From: Rossellomorea sp. AcN35-11 | GTDB taxonomy: Bacteria > Bacillota > Bacilli > Bacillales > Bacillaceae_B | DNA length: 64,000 nucleotides | Assembly: GCA_030388825.1 (NCBI GenBank) | Contig: CP128835.1 | Location: 3,280,001-3,344,000, forward strand | Direction: 5' to 3' | Part shown: positions 56,006-64,000 of the stretch, one piece after another | How the letters are laid out: each line of letters begins with the position of its first letter | Position numbering within the stretch: position 1 is the stretch's first letter | The notes under the pieces: model-generated | Seen by the model: the letters and a program-made list of their open reading frames with translations, nothing else | Told to the model about the DNA's origin: nothing | Database searches by the model: none | Position numbers and translations under genes: made by a program

Positions 56006-57534
56006 GTGAGTTCTCCCCCGCTTCCTTCCTCTTCGAACCAGCCATGAGCAGTCCAAGTTCCTGTTCCGTTGTTTCTTTAGGATTCACTATGGCTACAATT
56101 TGCCCTTCATAGATAACGGCGATCCGATCACTGACATTCATGATTTCATCCAATTCAAATGAAAGTAATAGAACCGCTTTTCCGTTATCCCGTTGTTCGA
56201 TCAGGCGTTTGTGAATAAACTCAATCGCTCCTACATCCAGGCCGCGAGTCGGTTGCGCCGCAATCAGAAGATCGGGATCGCGGTCCACTTCCCTTCCGAT
56301 GATCGCCTTTTGCTGGTTACCTCCGGATAGAGCCCTGGCAAGAGTAAATTCTGAAGGTGTTCTAACATCAAACTCTTTAATCAGTTTTCTCGCTTGGTTG
56401 TAAATGTTTTTATAGCTTAATACCCCTTTATTGGAATAGGGCTTTTGGTAATAGGTTTGTAGAACCATATTTTCTCCAATCGGAAAATCCAATACCAGTC
56501 CATGCTTATGTCGATCCTGGGGAATATGTCCTACGCCTGTTTCATAAATCTTACGGGGCTTCATATTGACTATGTCTTTCCCGTTCAATTTAATAGATCC
56601 ACTATCGACTTTGTGTAACCCTGTGATGGCTTCTATCAACTCACTTTGTCCGTTCCCATCGACTCCTGCTATTCCTAGTATCTCCCCTGCTTTGACTTCC
56701 AGGTTCAACCCCTTCACAACCGGAACATTGCGGTGGTCTTTTACATTCAATTCACGAATCTCAAGAACATTGTCTGAAGGAGTTGCATCCTTCTTCTCAG
56801 TCTTGAAGGTCACTTCCCGTCCAACCATGAGGCTTGCAAGATGGTTCGGGTCTGTATCTGAAACTTGTACTGTCCCGATTCCCTTCCCTTTCCTGATAAC
56901 GGTTACATTATCACACACTTCCATGATTTCTTTTAGTTTGTGTGTGATTAGAATAATAGACTTGCCTTCTTGAATGAGCGTTTTCATAATTTGGATCAGC
57001 TCTTTGATTTCTTGAGGAGTCAGTACCGCTGTCGGTTCGTCAAAGATCAGGATTTCCGCACCGCGATAAAGCGTTTTCAGGATTTCCACACGCTGCTTGC
57101 ATGCCAACAGATATGTCAGAAATCTTGGCAGAAGGGTCAACTTTCAAACCATATCTTTCTGATATATCAAGAATATCCTTCTCTGCCTTTTTAATATCAA
57201 CTGTTGCACCTGACTTCGGTTCTCGACCGAGAATAATATTCTCAGTAACCGTAAAAGTATCAACAAGCATAAAATGCTGGTGAACCATTCCGATCCCTAA
57301 ATCATTGGCAATGTTTGGATTCGTGATGTTTACTTTCTTTCCTTTAACACGAATTTCTCCTTGTTCAGGCTGATAAAGTCCAAACAATACATTCATCAGT
57401 GTTGATTTACCTGCTCCGTTTTCACCAAGAAGCGCATGAATTTCACCTTTTTTGAGCTGGAGGGTAATATTATCATTTGCTACGATGCCGGGAAATTCTT
57501 TGCGAATATTCAGCATCTCAATTACATAATCCAT
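55998..57534 (-). CDS. nupO: Nucleoside ABC importer ATPase (NupO type), frameshifted in this assembly
   Basis: Two frames give a protein of about 510 residues with two ABC domains. The first has Walker A in HALLGENGAGKSTLMNVLFG; the second has the degenerate Walker A GVDGNGQSELIEAITGL near residue 290 and the signature ALSGGNQQKAIIGREV near 400. The break is near 57091-57103, where DISVGMQ must join QRVEILKTLYRGAEI; dropping one base restores it and keeps the first signature region. The protein drives uptake of purine nucleosides with NupN, NupP and NupQ. Confidence 0.9.
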
Positions 57535-57580
57535 TGCTGATCACTCCTTGCATAGGCTAGGGATATTTATCTAGTAGTTA

Positions 57581-57591
57581 GAGGTCAGACC
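57581..57591. promoter_or_regulatory. Possible second GntR operator half-site between nupN and nupO
   Basis: AGGTCAGACCT at 57582-57592 shares AGACCT with the palindrome upstream of ymfC. It lies 45 bases before the nupO start. This may be chance. Confidence 0.25.
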
Positions 57592-57701
57592 TTAACAGGC
57601 TAGAAAAAAAAGGGTTTCCCCGTTTTAAAACTCTAAATGAAAGATAGAAATAATTTCTATGCTTCAATTAGATTTTTAATTATTGTGAATTTTCTTTTTA
57701 A

Positions 57702-57746
57702 AAAAGGGATAAGAGACCGGCTTGCATTGGCCCCATTATCCCTTTT
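57702..57746 (-). terminator. Hairpin after nupN
   Basis: AAAAGGGATAA (57702-57712) and TTATCCCTTTT (57736-57746) pair around a G+C-rich loop, with T following on the minus strand. It probably lowers nupOPQ transcription relative to nupN, as is common for genes of binding lipoproteins. Confidence 0.75.
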
Positions 57747-57749
57747 CAA

Positions 57750-58847
57750 TTAGTTAGCTGAGAATGATTTTGCTGCATCAAGAGATTCTGGAACAGTGAT
57801 TTCCCCGCTCTTGATTTTTTCTTTCCATTCGTCAACCTTCGTCATTACCTCGTCTTTGTTAGAAAGCTCTTCGTTAAGTTCTGCTAATCCAACGCCCTCT
57901 TCGTTAAGACCGTAAGAGATAACTTCTCCACCAGGGAAGTTGCCTTCTTTTGCTTTATTAGCAAGATCCAATACGGCATTATCAACACGTTTTAATGAAG
58001 ACGTTAAGATGATGTTGTGATCTCCGACTTTACCTTCTGCGGATTGATCAGAGTCAACTCCGATTGCCCATAGTTCACGAGAAGGGTCTTTTTCTTTTAA
58101 ATCGCGTGCTTCTTTAAATAATCCATTTCCAGTTCCACCAGCTGCATGGAAGATAACATCTACATCTTGAGAGTACATTTTAGATGCGATTGTTTGACCA
58201 AGTTCAGCTTTGTCGAAAGCTCCTGCATAATCTGCTACGATTTCAGCATCTGGATTAACGGATTTTACACCAGCGATGAATCCAGAGTGGAAACGCTCGA
58301 TTACAGGGATTTCCATACCGCCAAGGAAACCGATTTTGTTCGTTTTCGTTGTTAATCCAGCAACCACTCCCGCAAGGAATGAACCTTCCTGCTCTTTAAA
58401 CGTGATGCTTGCAACGTTTGGTTGATCTACAACAGCATCAACGATTGAAAAGTGAGAATCTTTTTGTTGTTGTGCAATATCATTGATCGCACCTTCCATA
58501 AGGAAGCCGATACCATATACTAAGTCAAAGTCTTGACGAGCTAATGTGTTTAAGTTCGTAGCATAGTCAGCATCAGATTGTGATTGCAAGTAGTCATAAC
58601 CATTCTTACCTTTTTCTAAGCCGTGCTCTTCACCGAAAGCTTTTAAACCTTCCCAAGCTGATTGGTTGAAAGATTTGTCATCTACTCCACCAACATCCGT
58701 AACCATTGCTACTGTAAATTGATCTTCTTTCTTGCTACCTTCACCACTAGATGCACCTTCTTTGTCCTCGCTTGTTCCACAAGCACCTAATAATGTACCA
58801 GCAGCTAGAACAAATGACAACGCTAAACCAAATTTACGTTTTTTCAC
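57750..58847 (-). CDS. nupN: Nucleoside-binding lipoprotein, BMP family (NupN type)
   Basis: This 365-residue substrate-binding lipoprotein has a basic N-terminus and the lipobox LLGAC near residue 20 ([18 protein letters not shown]). BMP-family marks are [19 protein letters not shown] near residue 47, [19 protein letters not shown] and [13 protein letters not shown]. It presents purine nucleosides to NupPQ on the outside of the membrane. The start ATG 58847 has AGGGGGT upstream. The gene lies 50 bases after ymfC, and the other importer genes follow. Confidence 0.92.
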   Translation of the reverse strand: MKKRKFGLALSFVLAAGTLLGACGTSEDKEGASSGEGSKKEDQFTVAMVTDVGGVDDKSFNQSAWEGLKAFGEEHGLEKGKNGYDYLQSQSDADYATNLNTLARQDFDLVYGIGFLMEGAINDIAQQQKDSHFSIVDAVVDQPNVASITFKEQEGSFLAGVVAGLTTKTNKIGFLGGMEIPVIERFHSGFIAGVKSVNPDAEIVADYAGAFDKAELGQTIASKMYSQDVDVIFHAAGGTGNGLFKEARDLKEKDPSRELWAIGVDSDQSAEGKVGDHNIILTSSLKRVDNAVLDLANKAKEGNFPGGEVISYGLNEEGVGLAELNEELSNKDEVMTKVDEWKEKIKSGEITVPESLDAAKSFSAN

Positions 58848-58897
58848 CTAGAGTACCCCCTATTAATGTAATAAATTAGTAGTAAGATGGATTGATA

Positions 58898-59624
58898 TTA
58901 TACTCGTTTACGTAATACCTGGAAGCTAAATTTGTCTGATCGGAAATAGTTTACTGAATACAGAATCGGCTCATCGTTTTCATCGAAATGCATTTGTTTC
59001 AAGACGAGTAAGGCCGTTTCAGGATCGCAATTTAGAATAGGGGAGATTTTATCGTGATATCCCATCGGTTCAATTTGTGCCACAGCATGTGTAATTCTCT
59101 TATTCTCTCGTTTTTCCAAAACGGTGAATATCGAATTATCCTCATGCGTGAAATTCCTTGGCATGATTCTTTCCGGAATTTTATCCACACAATATACAAC
59201 CGGTTCCCCGTTTGCAGTACGAACCCTCTCAATCAGGATCACGTCGTCCTCTTCATCGCAAGTAAACCTCTTCACATCATCCTCAGTAGCTTCTTGAGTT
59301 GTCGAGCTTAAGAAAATGGTCCCTGGCTCCATACCAGCCTGCTTAATCATGTTCGTTACACTGTTCAGCTGCTCAATACCAGAAGTAAAGAGCGGTTTAG
59401 CGTTTACAAATGTACCTACTCCATGACGTCTTACTATGACACTTTCTTCCTCAAGAATTCTGAGAGCTTCCCTTAGAGTAGCCCTGCTCACACCCAGTTG
59501 TTTGGAGAGATCAAATTCAGAAGGGAGTTTTTCTTTTTCTTTGTACACTCCTGCTTCTATGTCTTTCTTCAAACGGTCAATCACTTGTAAGTATAAATGT
59601 CGATTGTCTGTCTTTATTGTCACT
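58898..59624 (-). CDS. ymfC: GntR-family regulator YmfC
   Basis: This 241-residue protein has the GntR winged helix ([21 protein letters not shown] near residue 34, RHGVGTFVN after it) and a C-terminal UTRA domain ([36 protein letters not shown]). I start at GTG 59624 ([15 protein letters not shown]) with GGTGGTGG upstream. It heads the importer operon, so it probably controls nupNOPQ and itself; a palindrome lies just upstream. The effector may be a nucleoside or a derivative. Confidence 0.88.
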
Positions 59625-59650
59625 GGAACCACCACCAAATTTTCTCAAGA

Positions 59651-59666
59651 CATCAGACCTCTGATG
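59651..59666. promoter_or_regulatory. Likely GntR operator upstream of ymfC
   Basis: CATCAGACCTCTGATG has 7-bp inverted arms around CC, and lies 26 bases before the ymfC start, where a regulator would block the promoter or early transcript. Confidence 0.5.
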
Positions 59667-59995
59667 TATATCTTTCCTACTAATCGAAAATACTATAACA
59701 CTTTTCTATTAATAAATAAATAGCATTGTGTGATTTTGTCGAAAAAAAAGACTAGAATGACAATTAAAAATCTTTTTTTGCATTTTAATGGTAATTTTTG
59801 TGCGAGTAAAAGGTTTTCATGGAGTATTTTTACAATTAATTTACAACGGTGAAGGTTTAAATAACAATATTTACATTCCCGAGACAAAAGCATGACAAAT
59901 GTAAGCGTTTTTAATAGTATAACATAATAGTGGATAAACTAGAATGTATTCCTTATGTACAATTCATTTTTACGTGTGAACCTCCATTTCCAAAT
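59667..59995. other. Non-coding A+T-rich gap between spoIIIE and ymfC
   Basis: No gene is seen. The ymfC promoter should lie here, but no single sigma-A pair stands out. A TGTAAGCGTTTT segment near 59898 is only weakly cre-like. Confidence 0.4.
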
Positions 59996-60045
59996 AAAAA
60001 AGGTGTGTCAGCCCCATTCTTTTGAATTAGGGTGACACACCTTTT
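59996..60045 (-). terminator. Terminator of spoIIIE
   Basis: AAAAAGGTGTGTCA and TGACACACCTTTT form a strong stem with T on the minus side, ending 2 bases after the spoIIIE stop. Confidence 0.85.
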
Positions 60046-60046
60046 A

Positions 60047-62411
60047 TTAAGAGCTCTGTTCTTCTGAAGGCTTTCCGATTAAGACGGTTCTTGGCTTACT
60101 TCCCTCATAGGGGCCGACAACCCCCCTTACTTCCATTTCATCGATCAGACGGGCTGCTCTTGTATACCCGATTCTAAATCTCCTTTGAAGCATGGATACA
60201 GATGCTGTCTGCATTTCAGCGATCAACTGCACCGCATCATCATATAACTCATCTTCTGCTTCGCCTGTTTTCTCATCTTCTTGTATTTCATCTGGAATCA
60301 TTTCTTCCTGATATTGCGCTTTTTGCTGAGAAATGACGAAATCCACGATTTCTTCTACTTCTTCATCAGATAAGAAAGCGCCTTGAACTCTCGTGGGCTT
60401 CGAAGCTCCGACAGGCATGAAGAGCATGTCTCCTCTTCCCAGGAGTTTTTCTGCCCCGCCCGAGTCCAGAATGGTTCTTGAATCGGTTTGGGATGAAACA
60501 GCGAAGGCAATTCTGGACGGAATATTTGCTTTAATGACACCCGTAATGACATCCACTGACGGACGCTGAGTTGCAATGATTAAATGAATCCCCGCTGCAC
60601 GTGCCATCTGTGCTAGTCTCGTGATGGCGTCTTCTACATCGCCGGAAGCGACCATCATTAAATCCGCCAACTCATCCACTATGACCACAATGTAAGGTAA
60701 GAGAGGCTGCTTTTCTTCATTCTCTATGTTCTGTTTCTTTACATACTCATTGTACCCTTCAATATTTCTTGTTCCTGTGTGAGAGAACAATTCGTATCGG
60801 CGTTCCATTTCGCTTACGACCTTTTTTAAGGCCTGAGAAGCTTTTTTGGCATCCGTTACAACAGGTGCCAATAGATGGGGAACTCCATTGTATACATTTA
60901 ACTCGACCATTTTGGGATCGATCATCATCAGTTTCACTTCATGTGGCTTTGCCCTCATCAAAATGCTTGTGATGATCCCATTGATACATACACTTTTTCC
61001 GCTTCCTGTAGCGCCGGCCACCAGCAGATGAGGCATTTTATTCAATTCTGCCAGTACCGCTTCACCCGTGATGTCCCGTCCTAATCCAATTTGAAGCTTG
61101 GAATCCGGTTTATTTTGTTCCTTTGCTTCAAGGACCTCCCTAAGGGATACCATTGCTACCTCTGAATTCGGGACTTCAATACCGATAGCCGACTTCCCGG
61201 GAATCGGAGCTTCAATTCGGATATCCTTGGCGGCAAGAGCCAACGCCAAATCATCACTCAGGTTTACGATCCGGCTGACTTTCACCCCAACATCAGGGTG
61301 AACTTCATATTTGGTGACTGCAGGACCTAAATGAACCTGCGTTACTTTTGCCTTGACCCCAAAGCTTTGGAAAGTTCGTTCGAGCTTCGCTGCATTGGCA
61401 TGTATCAACTGATACTCATTACTTTGATCGGTTTTTCTGGGGCTCTTTAACAAAGAGATGGAAGGGAGTTTATAATCCTTATTTTCCACTTCCGTAAACG
61501 TTATAGGCGGGGCTTTATCCTCTTCGCCTTCTTCATCCGGTTTATCCTGACCACCTAAGCCTTCTTTCTCACCATTCATTTCTCCATGTGAAGAATGTGG
61601 ATCCTCTTTAGCCTGATCCCCTCCATAAGCCCTTTCCGCGAAGTTTGAGATCAGTGGTTCCCTCGTCTCTTCTTCATGGGAATGGACCGGCTCCATCGCT
61701 TCCTTCTGTATGGCAGCAGTTTCTTTCTTTTTCTTTTCTTTCACTTCTTTCTTCTTTGATTGCTCTTCTTTCCAATCCGTCATGTCCTGTTTAAAGGCAG
61801 ACCATTGTCCACTTAAGAAAGCACCGAAGCGCTTCCCGGCTCTACCCAGTACATCCCCGATGGATTTGCCCGTCACTAGAATAATGCCGATTAAGATGAA
61901 TGTCGCACTTACAATCCTTGCCCCGGGCGAATCAAAGAGAAAATAAGAAACGGCAAATAAAACGCTCCCTATCATTCCCCCCTCCAAGATCAGATGTACT
62001 TGTTTCACCGCCTACATCCATCCAATATAAATCCCATGTATTCAGGATGACGCTGGGATTTTCAAAAGAACCTTCATTTGAGAGCAAGTCAAATAGTTTC
62101 ACATGACTCAGCAGTAAAAAACTCGCGATGATGATGTATATCCCCACCAATCTGCGGCTGAATAACATGGGGACCTCTCTCTTAATCATGAGATATCCTG
62201 CTGAATAAAGCATCCATAAGAGAGCAACCATATACCATTCACCCAGAAAGAATCGATAGAAATATACCAACGCCTTCCCCACGGCGCCAAGCTCGATGAT
62301 GGAAATCAAACTGAGGGCTGCCAGTATCATTCCTGTGATTTCATACTTAATGGTCTGTTTTAAGGTTGAACTCGTAGAGGAACGTTTTTTTCTTCTTTTC
62401 CGTTTTGCCAA
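60047..62411 (-). CDS. spoIIIE: DNA translocase SpoIIIE/FtsK, frameshifted in this assembly
   Basis: Two frames give a translocase of about 787 residues: four membrane segments in the first 180 residues, an acidic linker, the FtsK alpha/beta ATPase (Walker A in [19 protein letters not shown]; Walker B in [18 protein letters not shown]) and the C-terminal gamma winged helix ([19 protein letters not shown]). It pumps the chromosome into the forespore. The break is at the C6 run 61977-61982: dropping one base joins SDLGGG to [12 protein letters not shown]. The start is TTG 62411 ([11 protein letters not shown]), with AAAAGGA upstream; a start codon miscall cannot be excluded. Confidence 0.93.
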
Positions 62412-62602
62412 TCCTTTTCACCTAAATTCTATTGAAGTCTTTCTTCATATGTACCCAAAGATGAAGAAAGGGCTGATCCTTTGGGGCAATATATGTGCCT
62501 AAGGTGTCAGACCCTTCCCGTTAACTTAATGTATCATTATGTTTTGTTTCTTCCAGTAATATTATAGCATAACCACTATTTCGGGAAAATCCTCTTTCTC
62601 TC

Positions 62603-62809
62603 TTAATTGTTGATAAATTCCCCTGGGCATATCTGATCATCAAGATAATGAGCTGGATCGCTGCTCATCACCCTTACAATTCGATATCGGTTTTCTTCTT
62701 GCTGTACTAAAACAGGAACACCTTGATATTCCATCATCATTTGGCCGCTGAAAACACTTGCATCTGTCGGGAATACAAAGTCATTTGGAACCATCGTGTA
62801 AAGAATCAT
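62603..62809 (-). CDS. YlzJ-like protein
   Basis: This 68-residue protein ([42 protein letters not shown]) fits the YlzJ-like family found after tepA in Bacillus. Function unknown. Its start overlaps the tepA stop by four bases, so they are translationally coupled. The 191-base gap to spoIIIE shows no strong hairpin. Confidence 0.85.
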   Translation of the reverse strand: MILYTMVPNDFVFPTDASVFSGQMMMEYQGVPVLVQQEENRYRIVRVMSSDPAHYLDDQICPGEFINN

Positions 62810-63564
62810 TGCACTAATCCCTCTTGTTGATCCGATTGTTTTTTGATTTCAATCAGCTCGTTAATTTTTTTTATGGCCGTTCCTATGCCGCCGATACCGT
62901 CTATCAGTCCGTATGAGACAGCATCATCACCAACTACATTCGTTCCAATGTCCCTTGTGAGGTTACCTTTTGCAAACATCAAGTCTTTGAAGTCCTCTTC
63001 TGAAATATTGCTGTGCTTTGTCACGAAACTGACCACTCTCTCCTGCATTTTATCTAAGTATTCGAAAGTCTGGGGTACCCCAATTACTAATCCTGTCAAG
63101 CGAACAGGGTGAATGGTCATTGTTGCTGTACTGGCAATATAGGAGAAATCGCATGAAACCGCAATCGGCACGCCTATGCTATGCCCGCCTCCGAGTACAA
63201 CGGAAACGGTAGGTTTAGATAAGGAAGCAATCATTTCAGAGATCGCCAACCCAGCTTCCACATCCCCTCCCACTGTATTTAAGATCACGACCAAACCCTC
63301 TATTTTAGAGTTTTGTTCAATTGCGACAAGTTGAGGTATAACATGTTCATACTTTGTCGTTTTATTTTGAGGGGGGAGCTGCATATGCCCCTCGATTTGA
63401 CCGACAATGGTCAAGCAATGAATATTGGAATCCTGTGAGAGTTGAGGTACGTTGGTCTGTCCTAATTGCTGAATTTTTTCCATTAATCCTGATGGTTTAT
63501 CTTTATTATCATCCTGCCCCTTGTTGGGCTGATCCTGTTGCATTCCCTCGTGATTTTCTGCCAT
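62806..63564 (-). CDS. tepA: ClpP-class protease TepA (translocation-enhancing protein)
   Basis: This 252-residue protein has the ClpP/crotonase fold: [20 protein letters not shown] near residue 90, the candidate catalytic Ser in [19 protein letters not shown] near 122, and His in [13 protein letters not shown]. TepA has been linked with protein translocation and spore small-protein degradation in B. subtilis. The N-terminal 40 residues are rich in Gln, Asn and Asp. I start at ATG 63564 ([10 protein letters not shown]) after AAAAGGAGATG. It overlaps the YlzJ gene by four bases. Confidence 0.9.
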   Translation of the reverse strand: MAENHEGMQQDQPNKGQDDNKDKPSGLMEKIQQLGQTNVPQLSQDSNIHCLTIVGQIEGHMQLPPQNKTTKYEHVIPQLVAIEQNSKIEGLVVILNTVGGDVEAGLAISEMIASLSKPTVSVVLGGGHSIGVPIAVSCDFSYIASTATMTIHPVRLTGLVIGVPQTFEYLDKMQERVVSFVTKHSNISEEDFKDLMFAKGNLTRDIGTNVVGDDAVSYGLIDGIGGIGTAIKKINELIEIKKQSDQQEGLVQ

Positions 63565-63683
63565 ATGAAAACATCTCCTTTTCATTCCATTCTCTTTTTA
63601 TTATTTTAATATGGGTGTGTTTTCATACTTTATACTTTATGTTCACGGGATTTTCGTTCGCAACCATTGTTTGAAGATGATCT

Positions 63684-63722
63684 AAAAAAAGAGGCTATTT
63701 GTCATATTTCACAAATAGCCTC
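63684..63722 (-). terminator. Terminator of the RNase J gene
   Basis: GAGGCTATTTGT (63691-63702) and ACAAATAGCCTC (63711-63722) form a perfect stem with seven T on the minus side, just after the RNase J stop. Confidence 0.88.
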
Positions 63723-63727
63723 CCTTT

Positions 63728-64000
63728 TTACACTTCCATGATGATCGGTAATATCATCGGTCTTCTTCTTGTCTTATTGAATAAATAGGAATTAAGCTGA
63801 TCCCGGATATCTTGTTTGATGGTTGTCCATTCAAAAGACCCTCTTTGCAAATAGGTATGCACCACATCCGTCACAATACCGCCGGCCCCTTGAATTAATT
63901 CCTCTGATTCTCTCACATAGACGAAGCCCCGGGAAATGATTTCAGGTCCTGACACAATGGATTTGGACTTCCGGTTGATGGTTACAACCACTGTAAAGAC
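63728..64000 (-). CDS. rnjB: Ribonuclease J (RNase J2 by position), C-terminal part cut by window edge
   Basis: Ninety codons of an RNase J C-terminus are seen: SKSIVSGPEIISRGFVYVRE, then IRDQLNSYLFNKTRRRPMI and the end PIIMEV. The catalytic metallo-beta-lactamase part lies beyond the window. In B. subtilis rnjB (RNase J2) lies before tepA and spoIIIE, as here, hence the symbol; J1 (rnjA) is at another locus. RNase J1/J2 carries out 5'-to-3' and endonucleolytic RNA decay. Confidence 0.85.
   Translation of the reverse strand, partial: VFTVVVTINRKSKSIVSGPEIISRGFVYVRESEELIQGAGGIVTDVVHTYLQRGSFEWTTIKQDIRDQLNSYLFNKTRRRPMILPIIMEV

Noticed and set aside
57535-57749. A purine riboswitch ahead of the nucleoside importer genes
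   Set aside because: I saw no conserved loop sequences of the purine aptamer here or upstream of nupN or ymfC.
1-64000. tRNA, rRNA, CRISPR arrays or phage genes
   Set aside because: None was seen: no cloverleaf-like sequence with CCA context, no regularly spaced repeats, no phage structural genes. Small ncRNAs cannot be ruled out by reading.

Overview
The window is chromosomal DNA of a low-GC, spore-forming Firmicute of the Bacillus kind (Bacillus/Rossellomorea-like by general impression; the species cannot be fixed from the sequence alone). The basis is gene content and order: spoVS, cotE, spoIIIE, tepA, ricA, rny, ymdB, recA, cinA, pgsA, rodZ, the ymf genes and an RNase J end stand in almost the order known from Bacillus subtilis, with AGGAGG-type ribosome sites and sigma-E/sigma-K-like promoters.

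Layout. (1) 1-9.8 kb, all on the minus strand: a reductive pyrimidine-degradation operon read from 9769 downward: beta-ureidopropionase, preT, preA, dihydropyrimidinase/hydantoinase, an NCS1 permease, two small proteins, a PucR regulator and methylmalonate-semialdehyde dehydrogenase (cut by the window edge). A CcpA-type cre site precedes the first gene. (2) 10.2-16.1 kb: a CstA-family transporter followed by a repeat element, an ankyrin protein, topoisomerase III (topB) and a YeiH-family membrane protein. (3) 16.2-19.0 kb: cotE, ricA, miaB. (4) 19.2-37.0 kb: an accessory block between miaB and korAB. Its left part (19.2-28.5 kb) holds three long coiled-coil proteins, a TP-rich protein with many cysteines, a JAMM metalloprotease, two family-2 glycosyltransferases and an orphan protein; several have sigma-K-like promoters. 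Its right part (29-35.7 kb) is a five-gene, A+T-rich operon: UDP-sugar dehydrogenase, CgeB-like glycosyltransferase, two more glycosyltransferases and a heparinase II/III-like lyase. I read the block as a late-sporulation spore-surface and glycan island. (5) 37.1-49.9 kb: korB-korA, an M19 dipeptidase, spoVS, ymdB, rny, recA (with LexA box), cinA, pgsA, rodZ, ymfK, ymfJ. (6) 50-53.3 kb: ymfI and the M16 pair ymfH/ymfF. (7) 53.5-59.7 kb: a 436-bp element with terminal inverted repeats, then a GntR-regulated BMP-type nucleoside ABC importer (ymfC-nupN-nupO-nupP-nupQ). (8) 60-64 kb: spoIIIE, ylzJ, tepA and the end of an RNase J gene.

A major caveat is that at least eleven genes, including rny, miaB and spoIIIE, are broken by small indels, mostly one extra base in a homopolymer. 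In each case one small correction per break restores the family sequence. These are most likely errors of the assembly, not pseudogenes, so I give each such gene as one feature with the position of its lesion. Two findings stand out: the sigma-K-linked surface island, and a pair of related hairpin repeats that both lie exactly 16 bases past the stop codon of a minus-strand gene.
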